Of a stretch of DNA of 35,997 nucleotides, positions 1-8,273 are shown piece by piece. This stretch comes from Bacteroidota bacterium (GTDB taxonomy: Bacteria; Bacteroidota; Bacteroidia; Chitinophagales; LD1), in contig JAOQAO010000024.1 of NCBI GenBank assembly GCA_025963485.1, positions 1 through 35,997 of the forward strand, written 5' to 3'. The first letter of the stretch is position 1. Each line of letters opens with the position of its first letter. Position numbers and translations under genes: made by a program. The notes below the pieces were generated by a model. The model worked only from the letters and a program-made list of their open reading frames with translations. It made no database searches and was not told the origin of the DNA.

Positions 1-477
1 CTCATTATTGACAGCGTTGTAATCACCGGTGAAGAATCGGATAGACTTGATGTCAAAGTAAGGGTTGCTATTCAGCGTGACGAGGCCGGCATCTTCTACG
101 AAGAAGGTTTTGGTGCCAACAAGTTCCTCATCGATATATGCCTCCCAGCTATATTCGCCCTCGGCCCAGAATGAACCGGGTGTAGCAGTGCCCCAGCCTT
201 TATTGACATAAACTACATTCTCATCGAGGCGTATTTTGCGTTTTTCTTCCTGATTGGATATTTCCTTTTTATCACCGACAGCAGAGTGGGCGAAAGCTTT
301 GATGCGGATCGTGGCGTCCCAATCTGATTCATCAAAGAGTTTATTGTAAAAGGCAAGCTCGGCAGATACGTATGTCAGTTCACTTTTGTCATATACCGTG
401 CGGTACTCGCGCGTACGGTTTGCGAGCCACTCATCCGAGGCAAATATCTTGAGCGTTTTAAATTTATAATTCTTCAT
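1..477 (-). CDS. N-terminal part of a protein of unknown function (cut by window edge)
   Basis: The frame is open from the ATG at 477 down to base 1 (159 codons) and continues outside the window. The protein begins MKNYKFKTLKIFASDEWLAN, with no signal peptide, so it is probably cytoplasmic. Residues about 85-125 contain a GWGTATPGSFW ... GEYSWEAYIDEEL ... FFVED pattern that looks like a beta-sandwich module. From memory, similar N-termini occur in large Bacteroidota proteins that carry an AAA+ ATPase domain further on, but no ATPase motif lies in the visible part, so this is a weak inference. The start is supported by the stop-rich upstream region. It is divergent from the gene at 744, with 266 bp between them. 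Confidence 0.6.
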   Translation of the reverse strand, partial: MKNYKFKTLKIFASDEWLANRTREYRTVYDKSELTYVSAELAFYNKLFDESDWDATIRIKAFAHSAVGDKKEISNQEEKRKIRLDENVVYVNKGWGTATPGSFWAEGEYSWEAYIDEELVGTKTFFVEDAGLVTLNSNPYFDIKSIRFFTGDYNAVNNE

Positions 478-743
478 GTTACCTCGTTTTCTATTAAGAC
501 ATCGAACTTCCTGTCATCGTTGCAATAAGATATACGAAACCCCTGGTTAACGGGTTTATTTTAGTATTATTAAGGAAGATGACACTAAAATGACATCATT
601 ATGCGAAATTTCAGAATAGAGATATTAACAGAGGCCCCTGCTTTGTTTGTAAAGTGTCATATTGCGCAAGACCTGTATTAAATCATGGTTTATTTTCCAA
701 TCTTTGCGCCTACGGCAGGTTTTGGGTTTTGCCGTGATAATAT

Positions 744-1418
744 ATGAAACGAATACCTTTTATACTTATTGCAATAACCGCCCTGGCGGCCATCATTGTC
801 ATGTCTTCTTTCAAAGACCCGGTAAAACGCTACCTGGTAAAGGAGGAGAGTTTTGTGAACAAGGGCAAGGTCACCGCTACGATCAGGTATACCTATGACC
901 AGCAGGGAAGGCTATTGACCACAGCGGATGATACTTTCGTGATGAAACTGGTCTATAGGGGCGATACTGTTTATCAATCGGGAAGATACAGAGGTACGGG
1001 ATACATCTCTACTGTATTCAGGTTGGGGCCGGAAAAGGTAGTCGTCTCTGATAATACGGGCAAGTTATTTATGTATAATACTGATGGGTTCATGACGGCT
1101 GTTATTTATGCCAATGGTAATTTCCAGTCCAATACGATCGAAGATGGCAATATGACCTATAGCTCTACTGTGATGAGCAACCGCAGAAATTCTACGCACT
1201 GCGTATTCTATCCTGATCTTGACCTAAGGAATCTGGGACAGGAGATATTCGGACGGCGCGATATGCATTTGATCAAAACACTGATCAGTTCGGACGGTGT
1301 CAACAACGATACTATGCGGTACACGCACATGCTGGACGAGAAGGGCAGAGTCATATCCGAGACATATACCGGCCCGGGCCCATCGGATACGACGACTATC
1401 GTCTGCAAATATTATTGA
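744..1418 (+). CDS. exported hypothetical protein
   Basis: This 224-aa protein starts with MKR and a hydrophobic stretch (residues 5-20), which fits a signal peptide or N-terminal anchor. It lacks a lipobox cysteine. The mature part is rich in short beta segments with YD-repeat-like phrases such as YTYDQQGRL, YNTDGFMTAVIY and MLDEKGRVISE, of the kind found in secreted Bacteroidota proteins with successive beta-hairpins. No catalytic motif is visible. It stands alone, 49 bp before hldD, which has its own promoter. I do not recognise a named family. Confidence 0.7.
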   Translation: MKRIPFILIAITALAAIIVMSSFKDPVKRYLVKEESFVNKGKVTATIRYTYDQQGRLLTTADDTFVMKLVYRGDTVYQSGRYRGTGYISTVFRLGPEKVVVSDNTGKLFMYNTDGFMTAVIYANGNFQSNTIEDGNMTYSSTVMSNRRNSTHCVFYPDLDLRNLGQEIFGRRDMHLIKTLISSDGVNNDTMRYTHMLDEKGRVISETYTGPGPSDTTTIVCKYY

Positions 1419-1433
1419 GCAGCGAGATTCCGG

Positions 1434-1463
1434 TTTGTAAAATTCCGCGAAATATTACATTTG
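1434..1463 (+). promoter_or_regulatory. Bacteroidota-type promoter of hldD
   Basis: A -33 element TTTG (1434-1437) is followed after 18 bp by a -7 element TACATTTG (1456-1463). Both match the phylum consensus TTTG / TAnnTTTG. The hldD ATG begins at 1468, only four bases after the -7 element, so transcription should start at or next to the start codon. Confidence 0.65.
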
Positions 1464-1467
1464 CTTT

Positions 1468-2433
1468 ATGATCGTAGTGACAGGCGCAGCTGGTTTTATA
1501 GCAGGAGACCTCATCCGGGCATTGCTCCGTGATGGTATTACAGACCTCTTATTAGTAGATCGTTTTCCCACAGATAGTTATTCTACCAAATATAGCAATG
1601 TGCTCGATTTTGAGCATCTGGAGAAAATGGACAGGGATGCTTTTCCGGATTGGTTCACAGACCATGCAGAGGACGTATCTTTTGTTTTTCACCTCGGTGC
1701 GAGGACAGATACAAGTGAGTTTGATTTCCGGGTACTGGACTCATTAAATCTATCGTACTCTAAAGTGCTCTGGGAGATATGTACAGTCAATCAAATACCG
1801 ATGGTCTATGCGTCCTCAGCTGCTACTTATGGTATGGGCGAATATGGATTTGACGACGATGAAGGCCTCGTACCTGTGCTCAAGCCACTCAATCCATATG
1901 GCCTGTCCAAGCAGCTATTTGATATGCATGTGCTGAAGCAAAAAGAGCATCCGCCGTTCTGGGCAGGATTGAAATTTTTTAACGTCTATGGCCCCGGCGA
2001 GTCGCATAAAGGACGCATGGCCTCTGTAATGCATCATGCTTTTCATCAGATCAAACAAACAGGTACGCTGAAATTATTTCAATCGCATGATCCGAACTAC
2101 AAAGACGGAGAGCAATTGCGTGATTTCATATATGTAGGTGATGTCGTGGACATCTGTCTTTTCTTCTACCGCGAGCGCCCCTCAGATGGTATCTACAATG
2201 TGGGTACCGGTAAGGCCAATACATTCAACGAGCTGGCGGCAAGTGTTTTTGCAGCGATGGATACGCCCGTGTCGGTCGAGTATATACCTATACCTACTGA
2301 TATCAGGGATAAATACCAGTATTTCACAGAGGCGAAAATAGAGAAGCTGCGCTTTGCGGGATATAAAACTCCTTTCACATCTATACAGGAAGGCGCTGGA
2401 AAATATATCGGCTACCTGTCCGAGGTTTCATAA
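1468..2433 (+). CDS. hldD: ADP-L-glycero-D-manno-heptose 6-epimerase
   Basis: HldD (RfaD) converts ADP-D-glycero-D-manno-heptose to the L-glycero form, the last step in making the heptose donor for the LPS inner core; it is cytoplasmic and NADP-dependent. At 321 aa it has the normal length for the family. The sequence shows an extended-SDR nucleotide-binding N-terminus (VTGAAGFIAGDLI, residues 4-16), the SSAATYG region at 116-122, the catalytic YxxxK pair (Y144 and K148 in NPYGLSK) and the epimerase phrases LKFFNVYGPGE and LRDFIYVGDVVD. The second glycine-rich position reads FIAGD where FIGSN is common. The promoter at 1434-1463 is its own. The next gene encodes an outer-membrane barrel protein, so this is an envelope neighbourhood. 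Confidence 0.92.
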   Translation: MIVVTGAAGFIAGDLIRALLRDGITDLLLVDRFPTDSYSTKYSNVLDFEHLEKMDRDAFPDWFTDHAEDVSFVFHLGARTDTSEFDFRVLDSLNLSYSKVLWEICTVNQIPMVYASSAATYGMGEYGFDDDEGLVPVLKPLNPYGLSKQLFDMHVLKQKEHPPFWAGLKFFNVYGPGESHKGRMASVMHHAFHQIKQTGTLKLFQSHDPNYKDGEQLRDFIYVGDVVDICLFFYRERPSDGIYNVGTGKANTFNELAASVFAAMDTPVSVEYIPIPTDIRDKYQYFTEAKIEKLRFAGYKTPFTSIQEGAGKYIGYLSEVS

Positions 2434-2544
2434 GCTTTCGCCTATACTGCTTCTACTTACAGCCTGATTTGCTTAACTTACGTCTTTACGAATAAATGGA
2501 GCCCTGTATCGGGCAGTAAATTTATTGCTCCCGGGGCAACAAAG

Positions 2545-4341
2545 ATGAGGATCGTTTTAGCCTTTGTATTTTGTATGTGTTTTGGCAGTTCCTTTTGCCA
2601 GGATACAGTGCGTGTGCACTCGAGAAAGTCAGTAACCTTTGATGAGCTCAAGCGCAATCCTAAGGTCAAAAAGGCGATCAAGATTTTGTCCTTCCTCAAC
2701 TACTGCGATATACGCATAGACCGGCCAATAGAGGATGCAAAAACGTTTGAGTGCTATAAGGGTAAGCGAATCAGGCGGCTCGAGGTAGAGGTCGTCTATC
2801 CCTATGGCGTCAGTCTCGATTCGCCTTACTACTATCATCCGACCAAACTACAGGCGGGAGCAAATAAGATACAGTTCAGCACAAGGGACCAGGTGATCAA
2901 GAATGAAGTGCTATTCAAAGAAGGAGATGCGGTGGACCCGCAGTTATTTGCCGATACCGAGCGAAACCTTTGGGAGAAGAATATCTATAAAGACATACGG
3001 TTTGTCATCGAAGAGATAGGTGATGATATGGTGGATGTCACGATCTTTGTCCGTGACCGGTGGAATATTGGTTTCATCACCTCGGCGGGGTATAACTATG
3101 TGCAGGTGGGGTTGCAATTCAATAACCTCTTTGGCCTCTCGCAGATCGTGCAGGCTGATGCGACCTTTTATTTCCGGACCTTTGCGGCTTATCATGTGCA
3201 CTGGGGCTATACGTATACCAATATCCGCAGATCGTTTGTCAATATAGGTTTCGACGGTTCTTATGATATATTGAACCAGACCGGCTCAGTCAATGTGAAC
3301 CGGAACTTCTTCTCCTCCAAGGCCCAATGGGCGGGGCGCGCGACCTTCAATATCAGGCGCAACAATCTTGTGTTGCCGGGGGAACAGTTCAACTACTATA
3401 ATGCCTGGGTCAGCACGGTCTCAGAGGACTTTTGGCTGGCAAAGGCCTTTAAACTCAATGGTAAGCTGGGTGAGCAATTTCCGCTCACGCGTGTCGTCGT
3501 ATCCTCACGTATGCAGCGTACCGATTATATGAGCCGGCCATATACATTGGGTCCACGGCATATTATCAATTTCGTAGACCAGAATAATATACTTGGTGCG
3601 GTGGGTATAGCTCAGTGGGACTACTATGTGGATCATGATGTATATAGCCTGGACAAGTCGGAATATTTCACCAAAGGTGTGAGCGCGGCGCTGATAGGTG
3701 GATTTCAAAACGACGAAATACTGCAACGGCGGACTTATCTGGCGGCGGCGCTGCAGTACGGTATATCCTTCGTCAATGCGGGATACCTCCTGAGCTTTGT
3801 CAAAGCCGGAGCATTTGTAAATCCACATACACTGGACCAGGGGCTGATAGATTGGGAAAATACATTCTATACCATACCGGTCAAAATGCACAAATGGAGC
3901 TGGCGCAGCTTTATCACGACCAATATGAAACTGGGATTCAGCAGGCCGCTGGGTAGCGAACTGGTGATCAATAACTCCAACGGGCTCCGTGGACTAAACT
4001 CCCTGTACCTGCGCGGTATCAGGACTTATGGATTGAGTTATGAATCTGATTTCTACTATAGCAAACCTATATTGGGATTTTCTTCGAGCTATTTCGTGTT
4101 TGCAGATCTGTCACTGCTCCAGCCGCTTCCTGGGTACAGTGAATTTCAATCAGGGGTAGGAGTGGGCTTTCGCCTGAGGAACCTGGGCATCGGACTTGGG
4201 TTCCTTGAAGTGACCTTTGCCTATTATCCTAACCTGCAGGTGCCGGACCAGAGGCAGTTTAGCCTGATGGGAAATGTGATCAGCAACCGGACACCGGTCA
4301 AAAAGGACCTGTTTGGGCCGGATATCCTCAATGTAGATTAG
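2545..4341 (+). CDS. BamA/TamA-like outer-membrane beta-barrel protein with one POTRA domain
   Basis: This 598-aa protein has a signal peptide (residues 1-19, ending FGSSFCQ). A helical lead-in (30-60) is followed by a single POTRA-like module at about 74-171, recognisable by LFKEGDAVDPQLFADTERNL, then YKDIRFVIEE and VDVTIFVRDRWNIGF. The rest is aromatic-rich alternating beta sequence typical of an Omp85-type 16-strand barrel. BamA itself has five POTRA domains and is longer, so this is a shorter paralogue. Such proteins insert or translocate substrates across the outer membrane, but the substrate is unknown. Expected C-terminal strands (FLEVTFAYYPNL) are followed by about 40 polar residues, so the usual terminal aromatic residue is absent. 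Confidence 0.8.
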   Translation: MRIVLAFVFCMCFGSSFCQDTVRVHSRKSVTFDELKRNPKVKKAIKILSFLNYCDIRIDRPIEDAKTFECYKGKRIRRLEVEVVYPYGVSLDSPYYYHPTKLQAGANKIQFSTRDQVIKNEVLFKEGDAVDPQLFADTERNLWEKNIYKDIRFVIEEIGDDMVDVTIFVRDRWNIGFITSAGYNYVQVGLQFNNLFGLSQIVQADATFYFRTFAAYHVHWGYTYTNIRRSFVNIGFDGSYDILNQTGSVNVNRNFFSSKAQWAGRATFNIRRNNLVLPGEQFNYYNAWVSTVSEDFWLAKAFKLNGKLGEQFPLTRVVVSSRMQRTDYMSRPYTLGPRHIINFVDQNNILGAVGIAQWDYYVDHDVYSLDKSEYFTKGVSAALIGGFQNDEILQRRTYLAAALQYGISFVNAGYLLSFVKAGAFVNPHTLDQGLIDWENTFYTIPVKMHKWSWRSFITTNMKLGFSRPLGSELVINNSNGLRGLNSLYLRGIRTYGLSYESDFYYSKPILGFSSSYFVFADLSLLQPLPGYSEFQSGVGVGFRLRNLGIGLGFLEVTFAYYPNLQVPDQRQFSLMGNVISNRTPVKKDLFGPDILNVD

Positions 4342-4413
4342 GGTACGTCTTATTCAGAATATAGTATTCCAACATCTAAAAGAGGCCATTAGTGATTCTA
4401 CGTAACCCCCAAA

Positions 4414-4429
4414 CCCCTTCAGGGGCTTT
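4414..4429 (+). terminator. short hairpin after the BamA-like gene
   Basis: CCCC TTCA GGGG followed by CTTTAA, inside the phrase AACCCCCAAACCCCTTCA. The stem has only 4 GC pairs, so it is a weak terminator at best. It may equally be a copy of a dispersed intergenic sequence. Confidence 0.3.
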
Positions 4430-4577
4430 AATACATTGCGAATAACTCGTAAGAGGGACTGGTCCGGTTTCTCTAAGGTAATGCGCGAATGGTAAATTCT
4501 GCTAAATGCTATTTCGTGACATTATTATGACAATTGAGCATCGTCGCTTTCTTTTATTTGCGGTCATATTTAAGGGG

Positions 4578-5633
4578 ATGAAAAAGATACTATTATTAGC
4601 ACTTTGTGCGCTTTCTTTTGGGCTTATTTTTGGACAAGATAGCAGCGAGTCGAGGCATTTGAAAAATATCAAGCAGCTGAGTTTCGGTGGGGATAATGCG
4701 GAAGCATATTTCAGTTTTGACGATAAGAACCTGAGCTGTCAGGTGACTAATCCAGTATGGGGATTGCAGTGCGATCAAATATTCAATTTTGATATCGCGA
4801 AAGCGGCAAAGGATACTACCTACCGTCCACCGATGGTGAGCACTGGCAAGGGGCGTACGACCTGCTCATTTTTCCTGCCGGATGGCAAGCATATTCTCTA
4901 TGCATCGACGCATCTGGGTGCTGATACCTGCCCACCCAAGCCAGCTCCGCGTGCAGATCATAAATACCTGTGGCCGGTGTATGCAGACTTTGACATATTC
5001 GTAGCTGACCTCAGTGGCAAGATCACTAAGCAACTGACCAATACCAAAGGATACGATGCTGAGGCAACGATCTCGCCTGATGGCAAGAAGATCGTTTTCA
5101 CTTCTATCCGCAGTGGGGACCTCGAGGTGTACACGATGAATATCGATGGTACTGATGTCAAGCAGATCACGAATGAGCTGGGATATGATGGCGGCGCGTT
5201 TTTTTCGCCGGATTCCAAAAAGCTCGTTTTCCGTGCATCGCGCCCGAAGACACCGGAGGATGTGAAGGAGTATAAAGACTTTTTGGCACAAGGCCTCGTG
5301 GCCCCGACCAATATGGAAATATACACCTGCAATGTAGACGGCTCTGATATGAAGCAGGTCACACACCTGGGTAAAGCCAACTGGGCGCCATATTTCACGC
5401 CGAATGGGAAGAAGATCATCTTCTCATCCAATCATGCTTCGAAGAAAGGATATGACTTTCACCTCTACACGGTCAATCTGGATGGCACAGGGCTGGAGAA
5501 GATCACGACAGAGAGTTATTTTAATGCCTTCGCTATGTTCTCGCATGACGGCAAGAAAATGATCTGGTCGTCTAACAGGGACAATCATGGGACGCATGAT
5601 ACGAATTTGTTTATAGCAGATTGGAAAGAGTAA
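4578..5633 (+). CDS. secreted TolB-like beta-propeller (PD40/WD40-like) protein
   Basis: I place the start at the ATG at 4578, which gives MKKILLLALCALSFGLIFGQ, a clean signal peptide, preceded by AAGGGG. An in-frame ATG at 4506 would add 24 residues before the signal peptide. The mature protein (351 aa in total) has successive PD40 blades: SPDGKKIVFTS, MNIDGTDVKQIT, SPDSKKLVFRAS, CNVDGSDMKQVT, TPNGKKIIFSSN, VNLDGTGLEKIT and SHDGKKMIWSSN. This is the TolB-type propeller, here without a recognisable TolB N-terminal domain or a peptidase domain. It probably acts in the periplasm. The M28 peptidase gene follows after 66 bp on the same strand and may be functionally linked. Confidence 0.85.
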   Translation: MKKILLLALCALSFGLIFGQDSSESRHLKNIKQLSFGGDNAEAYFSFDDKNLSCQVTNPVWGLQCDQIFNFDIAKAAKDTTYRPPMVSTGKGRTTCSFFLPDGKHILYASTHLGADTCPPKPAPRADHKYLWPVYADFDIFVADLSGKITKQLTNTKGYDAEATISPDGKKIVFTSIRSGDLEVYTMNIDGTDVKQITNELGYDGGAFFSPDSKKLVFRASRPKTPEDVKEYKDFLAQGLVAPTNMEIYTCNVDGSDMKQVTHLGKANWAPYFTPNGKKIIFSSNHASKKGYDFHLYTVNLDGTGLEKITTESYFNAFAMFSHDGKKMIWSSNRDNHGTHDTNLFIADWKE

Positions 5634-5652
5634 ATTGCAGTGCACAATATTA

Positions 5653-5680
5653 ACCGCTAAGAACGCAAAGGACGCGGAGA
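5653..5680. repeat. purine-rich dispersed intergenic repeat (copy 1)
   Basis: The phrase ACCGCTAAGAACGC followed by AAAGGACGCGGAG lies between the TolB-like and M28 genes. It shares the core AGGACRCGGAGAT with the copy at 9003. It is not part of an ORF. Confidence 0.4.
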
Positions 5681-5699
5681 TAATTTAGAAAGTAAAGAA

Positions 5700-6932
5700 A
5701 TGAGATCACTGATATTGTTTTTGATAGTAATGATAGCCGCTAAAATGGCATGTGCGCAAAAGGCGGATGTGGCGAACATCAAAACACACATATACTATCT
5801 GGCGTCTGATAAGCTGGGTGGCAGGTCGCCGGGTACGAAAGGGGAGAAGCTGGCGCAGAAGTATATCATGGCAGAGTTTAAAAAGTATGGTTTGCAGCCA
5901 AAGGGGGAGAAAGGGTATCTGCAGCCCTTTACCTATCATGTGTCTAAGAATCCGCATGATACTGTGGAAACTAAAGAAGGAACGGAATATAAAGGCTCGA
6001 ACATCATCGGATATCTCGATAACGGGCAGCCATATACGATCATCATAGGGGCTCACTATGACCACCTCGGCGACGGTACACGTGGCAATTCGCTCGATGC
6101 AAACCCTAAGGGCAAGATACATCATGGTGCAGATGACAATGCATCAGGTGTCGCGGGTGTGCTGGAATTGGCGCGGATGTTTAGCTCCAATGGAGTGAAG
6201 GAGAAATACAATATCGTCTTTATGTGCTACTCGGCAGAGGAAGCGGGGTTGATAGGGTCTAAGTATTATACCAACCACCCGACGCTGCCGCTGGAGAAAG
6301 TGAACTGCATGGTGAATATGGATATGATAGGCAGGCTCAATGACTCTACGAAGAAAGTGATCGTATACGGTACCGGCACGAGCAATGTATGGGAGCCGCT
6401 GCTGAAAAATACAAAGTCAGACCTTACGATGAAATTTGACTCGGCGGGAGTGGGGCCATCGGACCAGACGTCTTTTTACCTGAAAGATATTCCGGTGATA
6501 TTCTTTTTCACCGGCCAGCATAGTGACTATCACAAGCCTACAGATGTAGCCGAAAAGATCAACTATCCCGGAGAGAAAATGGTGATCGACCTAATAGCCC
6601 AGATCGTCGATTCACTCCAAAACTATCCGAAGATCAATTTTCAAAAGACGGCTACGAAGGAGTCGAAGTCTAATAGCTTTAAAGTAACGCTGGGCATCAT
6701 GCCGGACTATAGTTATGATAAAGAGGGAGTGCGTGTAGACGGCGTGTCTGACAATAAACCGGCACAAAAGGCCGGCCTCAAAGCAGATGATGTGATCATC
6801 CAGCTGGGCGAGTATCCCGTCAAGGATATCTATGGCTATATGGATGCGCTGAATAAATTCAAGAAGGGCGATACTACCAAAGTCACGATCAAGCGCGGTG
6901 GAGAAAAGAAAGAGTTTAGCGTGATGTTTTAG
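5700..6932 (+). CDS. secreted M28-family metallopeptidase with C-terminal PDZ domain
   Basis: This 410-aa protein has a signal peptide (1-19, ending MACAQ). The M28 aminopeptidase domain carries the expected di-zinc set: HYD (H119, D121), GADDNASG (bridging D146), AEE (catalytic E180, ligand E181), NMDMIGR (D208) and SDYH (H278). Residues about 330-410 form a PDZ domain (LGIMPDYSYDKEGVRVDGV, KAGLKADDVIIQLGEYPV). All ligands are present, so it should be active, probably removing N-terminal residues from peptides in the periplasm or outside the cell. It follows the TolB-like gene by 66 bp. The exact substrate cannot be read from sequence. Confidence 0.9.
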   Translation: MRSLILFLIVMIAAKMACAQKADVANIKTHIYYLASDKLGGRSPGTKGEKLAQKYIMAEFKKYGLQPKGEKGYLQPFTYHVSKNPHDTVETKEGTEYKGSNIIGYLDNGQPYTIIIGAHYDHLGDGTRGNSLDANPKGKIHHGADDNASGVAGVLELARMFSSNGVKEKYNIVFMCYSAEEAGLIGSKYYTNHPTLPLEKVNCMVNMDMIGRLNDSTKKVIVYGTGTSNVWEPLLKNTKSDLTMKFDSAGVGPSDQTSFYLKDIPVIFFFTGQHSDYHKPTDVAEKINYPGEKMVIDLIAQIVDSLQNYPKINFQKTATKESKSNSFKVTLGIMPDYSYDKEGVRVDGVSDNKPAQKAGLKADDVIIQLGEYPVKDIYGYMDALNKFKKGDTTKVTIKRGGEKKEFSVMF

Positions 6933-6968
6933 TCCTATAGACAAAAGATTTCTCTGTATTTTAGTTTA

Positions 6969-7652
6969 GTGAAACTATCAGAAACAGCACAAAAATATCT
7001 TCGCTCACAGAAACGCCTTGCGCCGTACTATGCTGACGATGCTTCTACGATTCAATATTTTTCCGACAATGGCTTGGACATATATCCGAGGCTGTTAGAA
7101 ATTCAAATAAAATATGCTGGATACCAACTCTCACGTTATGAAGATCCGCGGCAATCTTTTATCATCTACATCTTTTTGCAAAAGGATATTTTGCATCGCG
7201 GATCCATAGTGCCGGACACCACAGATCCTTATTTATTGTTTTATTTTGGTCAACATGATAGCGCTCCGGATCCTTTTAGCATCAATACCGATGGAGCTAT
7301 TTGCATGGTATATGATGAGAAAAATCCAAGGATCATATACTCTTCAGTGGAAAAACTCATAGAAGATTATGCGATCCATGATATAATAGCCAGATCGGGT
7401 ATTACAGAGCACGGCTGCTATACCTATGATGTGCTGGATGAGGCCAATACGATCCAATACCTTTCAGAAAGATTTCAAACAAAGGATGTGAGCGATCAAC
7501 TTGGGACCTGGATGTATGATGAGGATTCAGTTATCAATATCGCACCATGGTGGAGTGGAAGTGGGGATTTCATAAGGATCTATGGCAATTTGACCGAAAA
7601 AACGGATAGGGTACTAAATGAATTGGCCGGCCTCGGATATATAAAAAAGTGA
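6969..7652 (+). CDS. hypothetical protein, possibly SUKH/SMI1-KNR4-like
   Basis: This 227-aa cytoplasmic-looking protein starts at GTG. The sequence is visibly richer in A and T than the M28 gene before it and the adenosyltransferase gene after it. The segment PFSINTDGAICMVYDEKN, followed by IIYSSVEKLIEDYA, resembles the core of SUKH (SMI1/KNR4) domains, which often serve as immunity proteins in contact-dependent toxin systems. No toxin gene is visible next to it, so it would be an orphan. It runs convergently into the adenosyltransferase gene, with only 5 bp between the two stops. The assignment is tentative; an unrelated conserved hypothetical is quite possible. Confidence 0.6.
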   Translation: MKLSETAQKYLRSQKRLAPYYADDASTIQYFSDNGLDIYPRLLEIQIKYAGYQLSRYEDPRQSFIIYIFLQKDILHRGSIVPDTTDPYLLFYFGQHDSAPDPFSINTDGAICMVYDEKNPRIIYSSVEKLIEDYAIHDIIARSGITEHGCYTYDVLDEANTIQYLSERFQTKDVSDQLGTWMYDEDSVINIAPWWSGSGDFIRIYGNLTEKTDRVLNELAGLGYIKK

Positions 7653-7657
7653 TCCGG

Positions 7658-8206
7658 TTATTTCCTCGGGACCCAATTCACTTCTTCTGCGCCGAGGTCT
7701 TTAGCCATTTTGCGCGACAGCGTGAATAGATAATCAGATAGGCGATTGAGATATTTTATCACCAGCGGGTGAACTTCATTGTCTTTGTGGAGGGCTACTG
7801 CGAGGCGCTCTGCCCTGCGGCAGACGGTACGCGCTATATGGCAATACGACACATGTGTATGTCCACCGGGTAGTATGAAGTGGCGAAGCGGTTCGAGTTG
7901 TTTATCCATTTCGTCGATGGCTTTTTCGAGTTGCAGTACATCTTCCTCCAGGAGATCGGGTGTTTTGAGTTTATGATTGTCAGGGTCAGCTGCGAGTGAT
8001 GCACCGATGGTGAACAGGCGGTCCTGTATGGTTTTGAGCAGTGCTCTCGCTGCCAGATCCCTGTTGACATCGCGGAGGAGGCCGATCCATGAGTTGAGTT
8101 CGTCGGTAGTGCCGTATGTCTCGATGCGGAGGTCAGACTTTAATACGCGCCTGCCGCCAAATAAGGATGTCTCACCTACGTCGCCTGTCTTAGTATAGAT
8201 TTTCAT
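7658..8206 (-). CDS. cob(I)alamin adenosyltransferase, PduO/MMAB type
   Basis: The enzyme transfers the 5'-deoxyadenosyl group of ATP to cob(I)alamin, making adenosylcobalamin for enzymes such as methylmalonyl-CoA mutase. At 182 aa it has the family's usual length. Diagnostic motifs are TKTGD (5-9) with GETSLFGGRR (ATP site), YGTTDELNSWIG (31-42), LPGGH (112-116) and RRAER (130-134). It is the last of three minus-strand genes (gatC, ABC ATPase, this one); the 67-bp gap before it holds a TTTGAA-rich dispersed repeat. No cobalamin-dependent enzyme is encoded in the window. Confidence 0.92.
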   Translation of the reverse strand: MKIYTKTGDVGETSLFGGRRVLKSDLRIETYGTTDELNSWIGLLRDVNRDLAARALLKTIQDRLFTIGASLAADPDNHKLKTPDLLEEDVLQLEKAIDEMDKQLEPLRHFILPGGHTHVSYCHIARTVCRRAERLAVALHKDNEVHPLVIKYLNRLSDYLFTLSRKMAKDLGAEEVNWVPRK

Positions 8207-8211
8207 ACGGG

Positions 8212-8260
8212 GATTTGAAAGTTTGAAGATGTGCTGATTTGAAAATTAATACAATTAATC
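8212..8260. repeat. TTTGAA-rich dispersed intergenic sequence
   Basis: Three close copies of TTTGAA (GGATTTGAAAG, GTTTGAAGATG, GATTTGAAAATT) fill the gap between the adenosyltransferase and ABC ATPase genes. I have seen similar low-complexity stretches in other Bacteroidota intergenic regions. It has no coding potential. Confidence 0.4.
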
Positions 8261-8273
8261 AGCAGGACAAATC

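Noticed and set aside
534-565. AAACCC...GGGTTT hairpin with TATTTTAG as a terminator or regulator
   Set aside because: The stem has only 6 bp and lies in a divergent promoter region where no terminator is expected.
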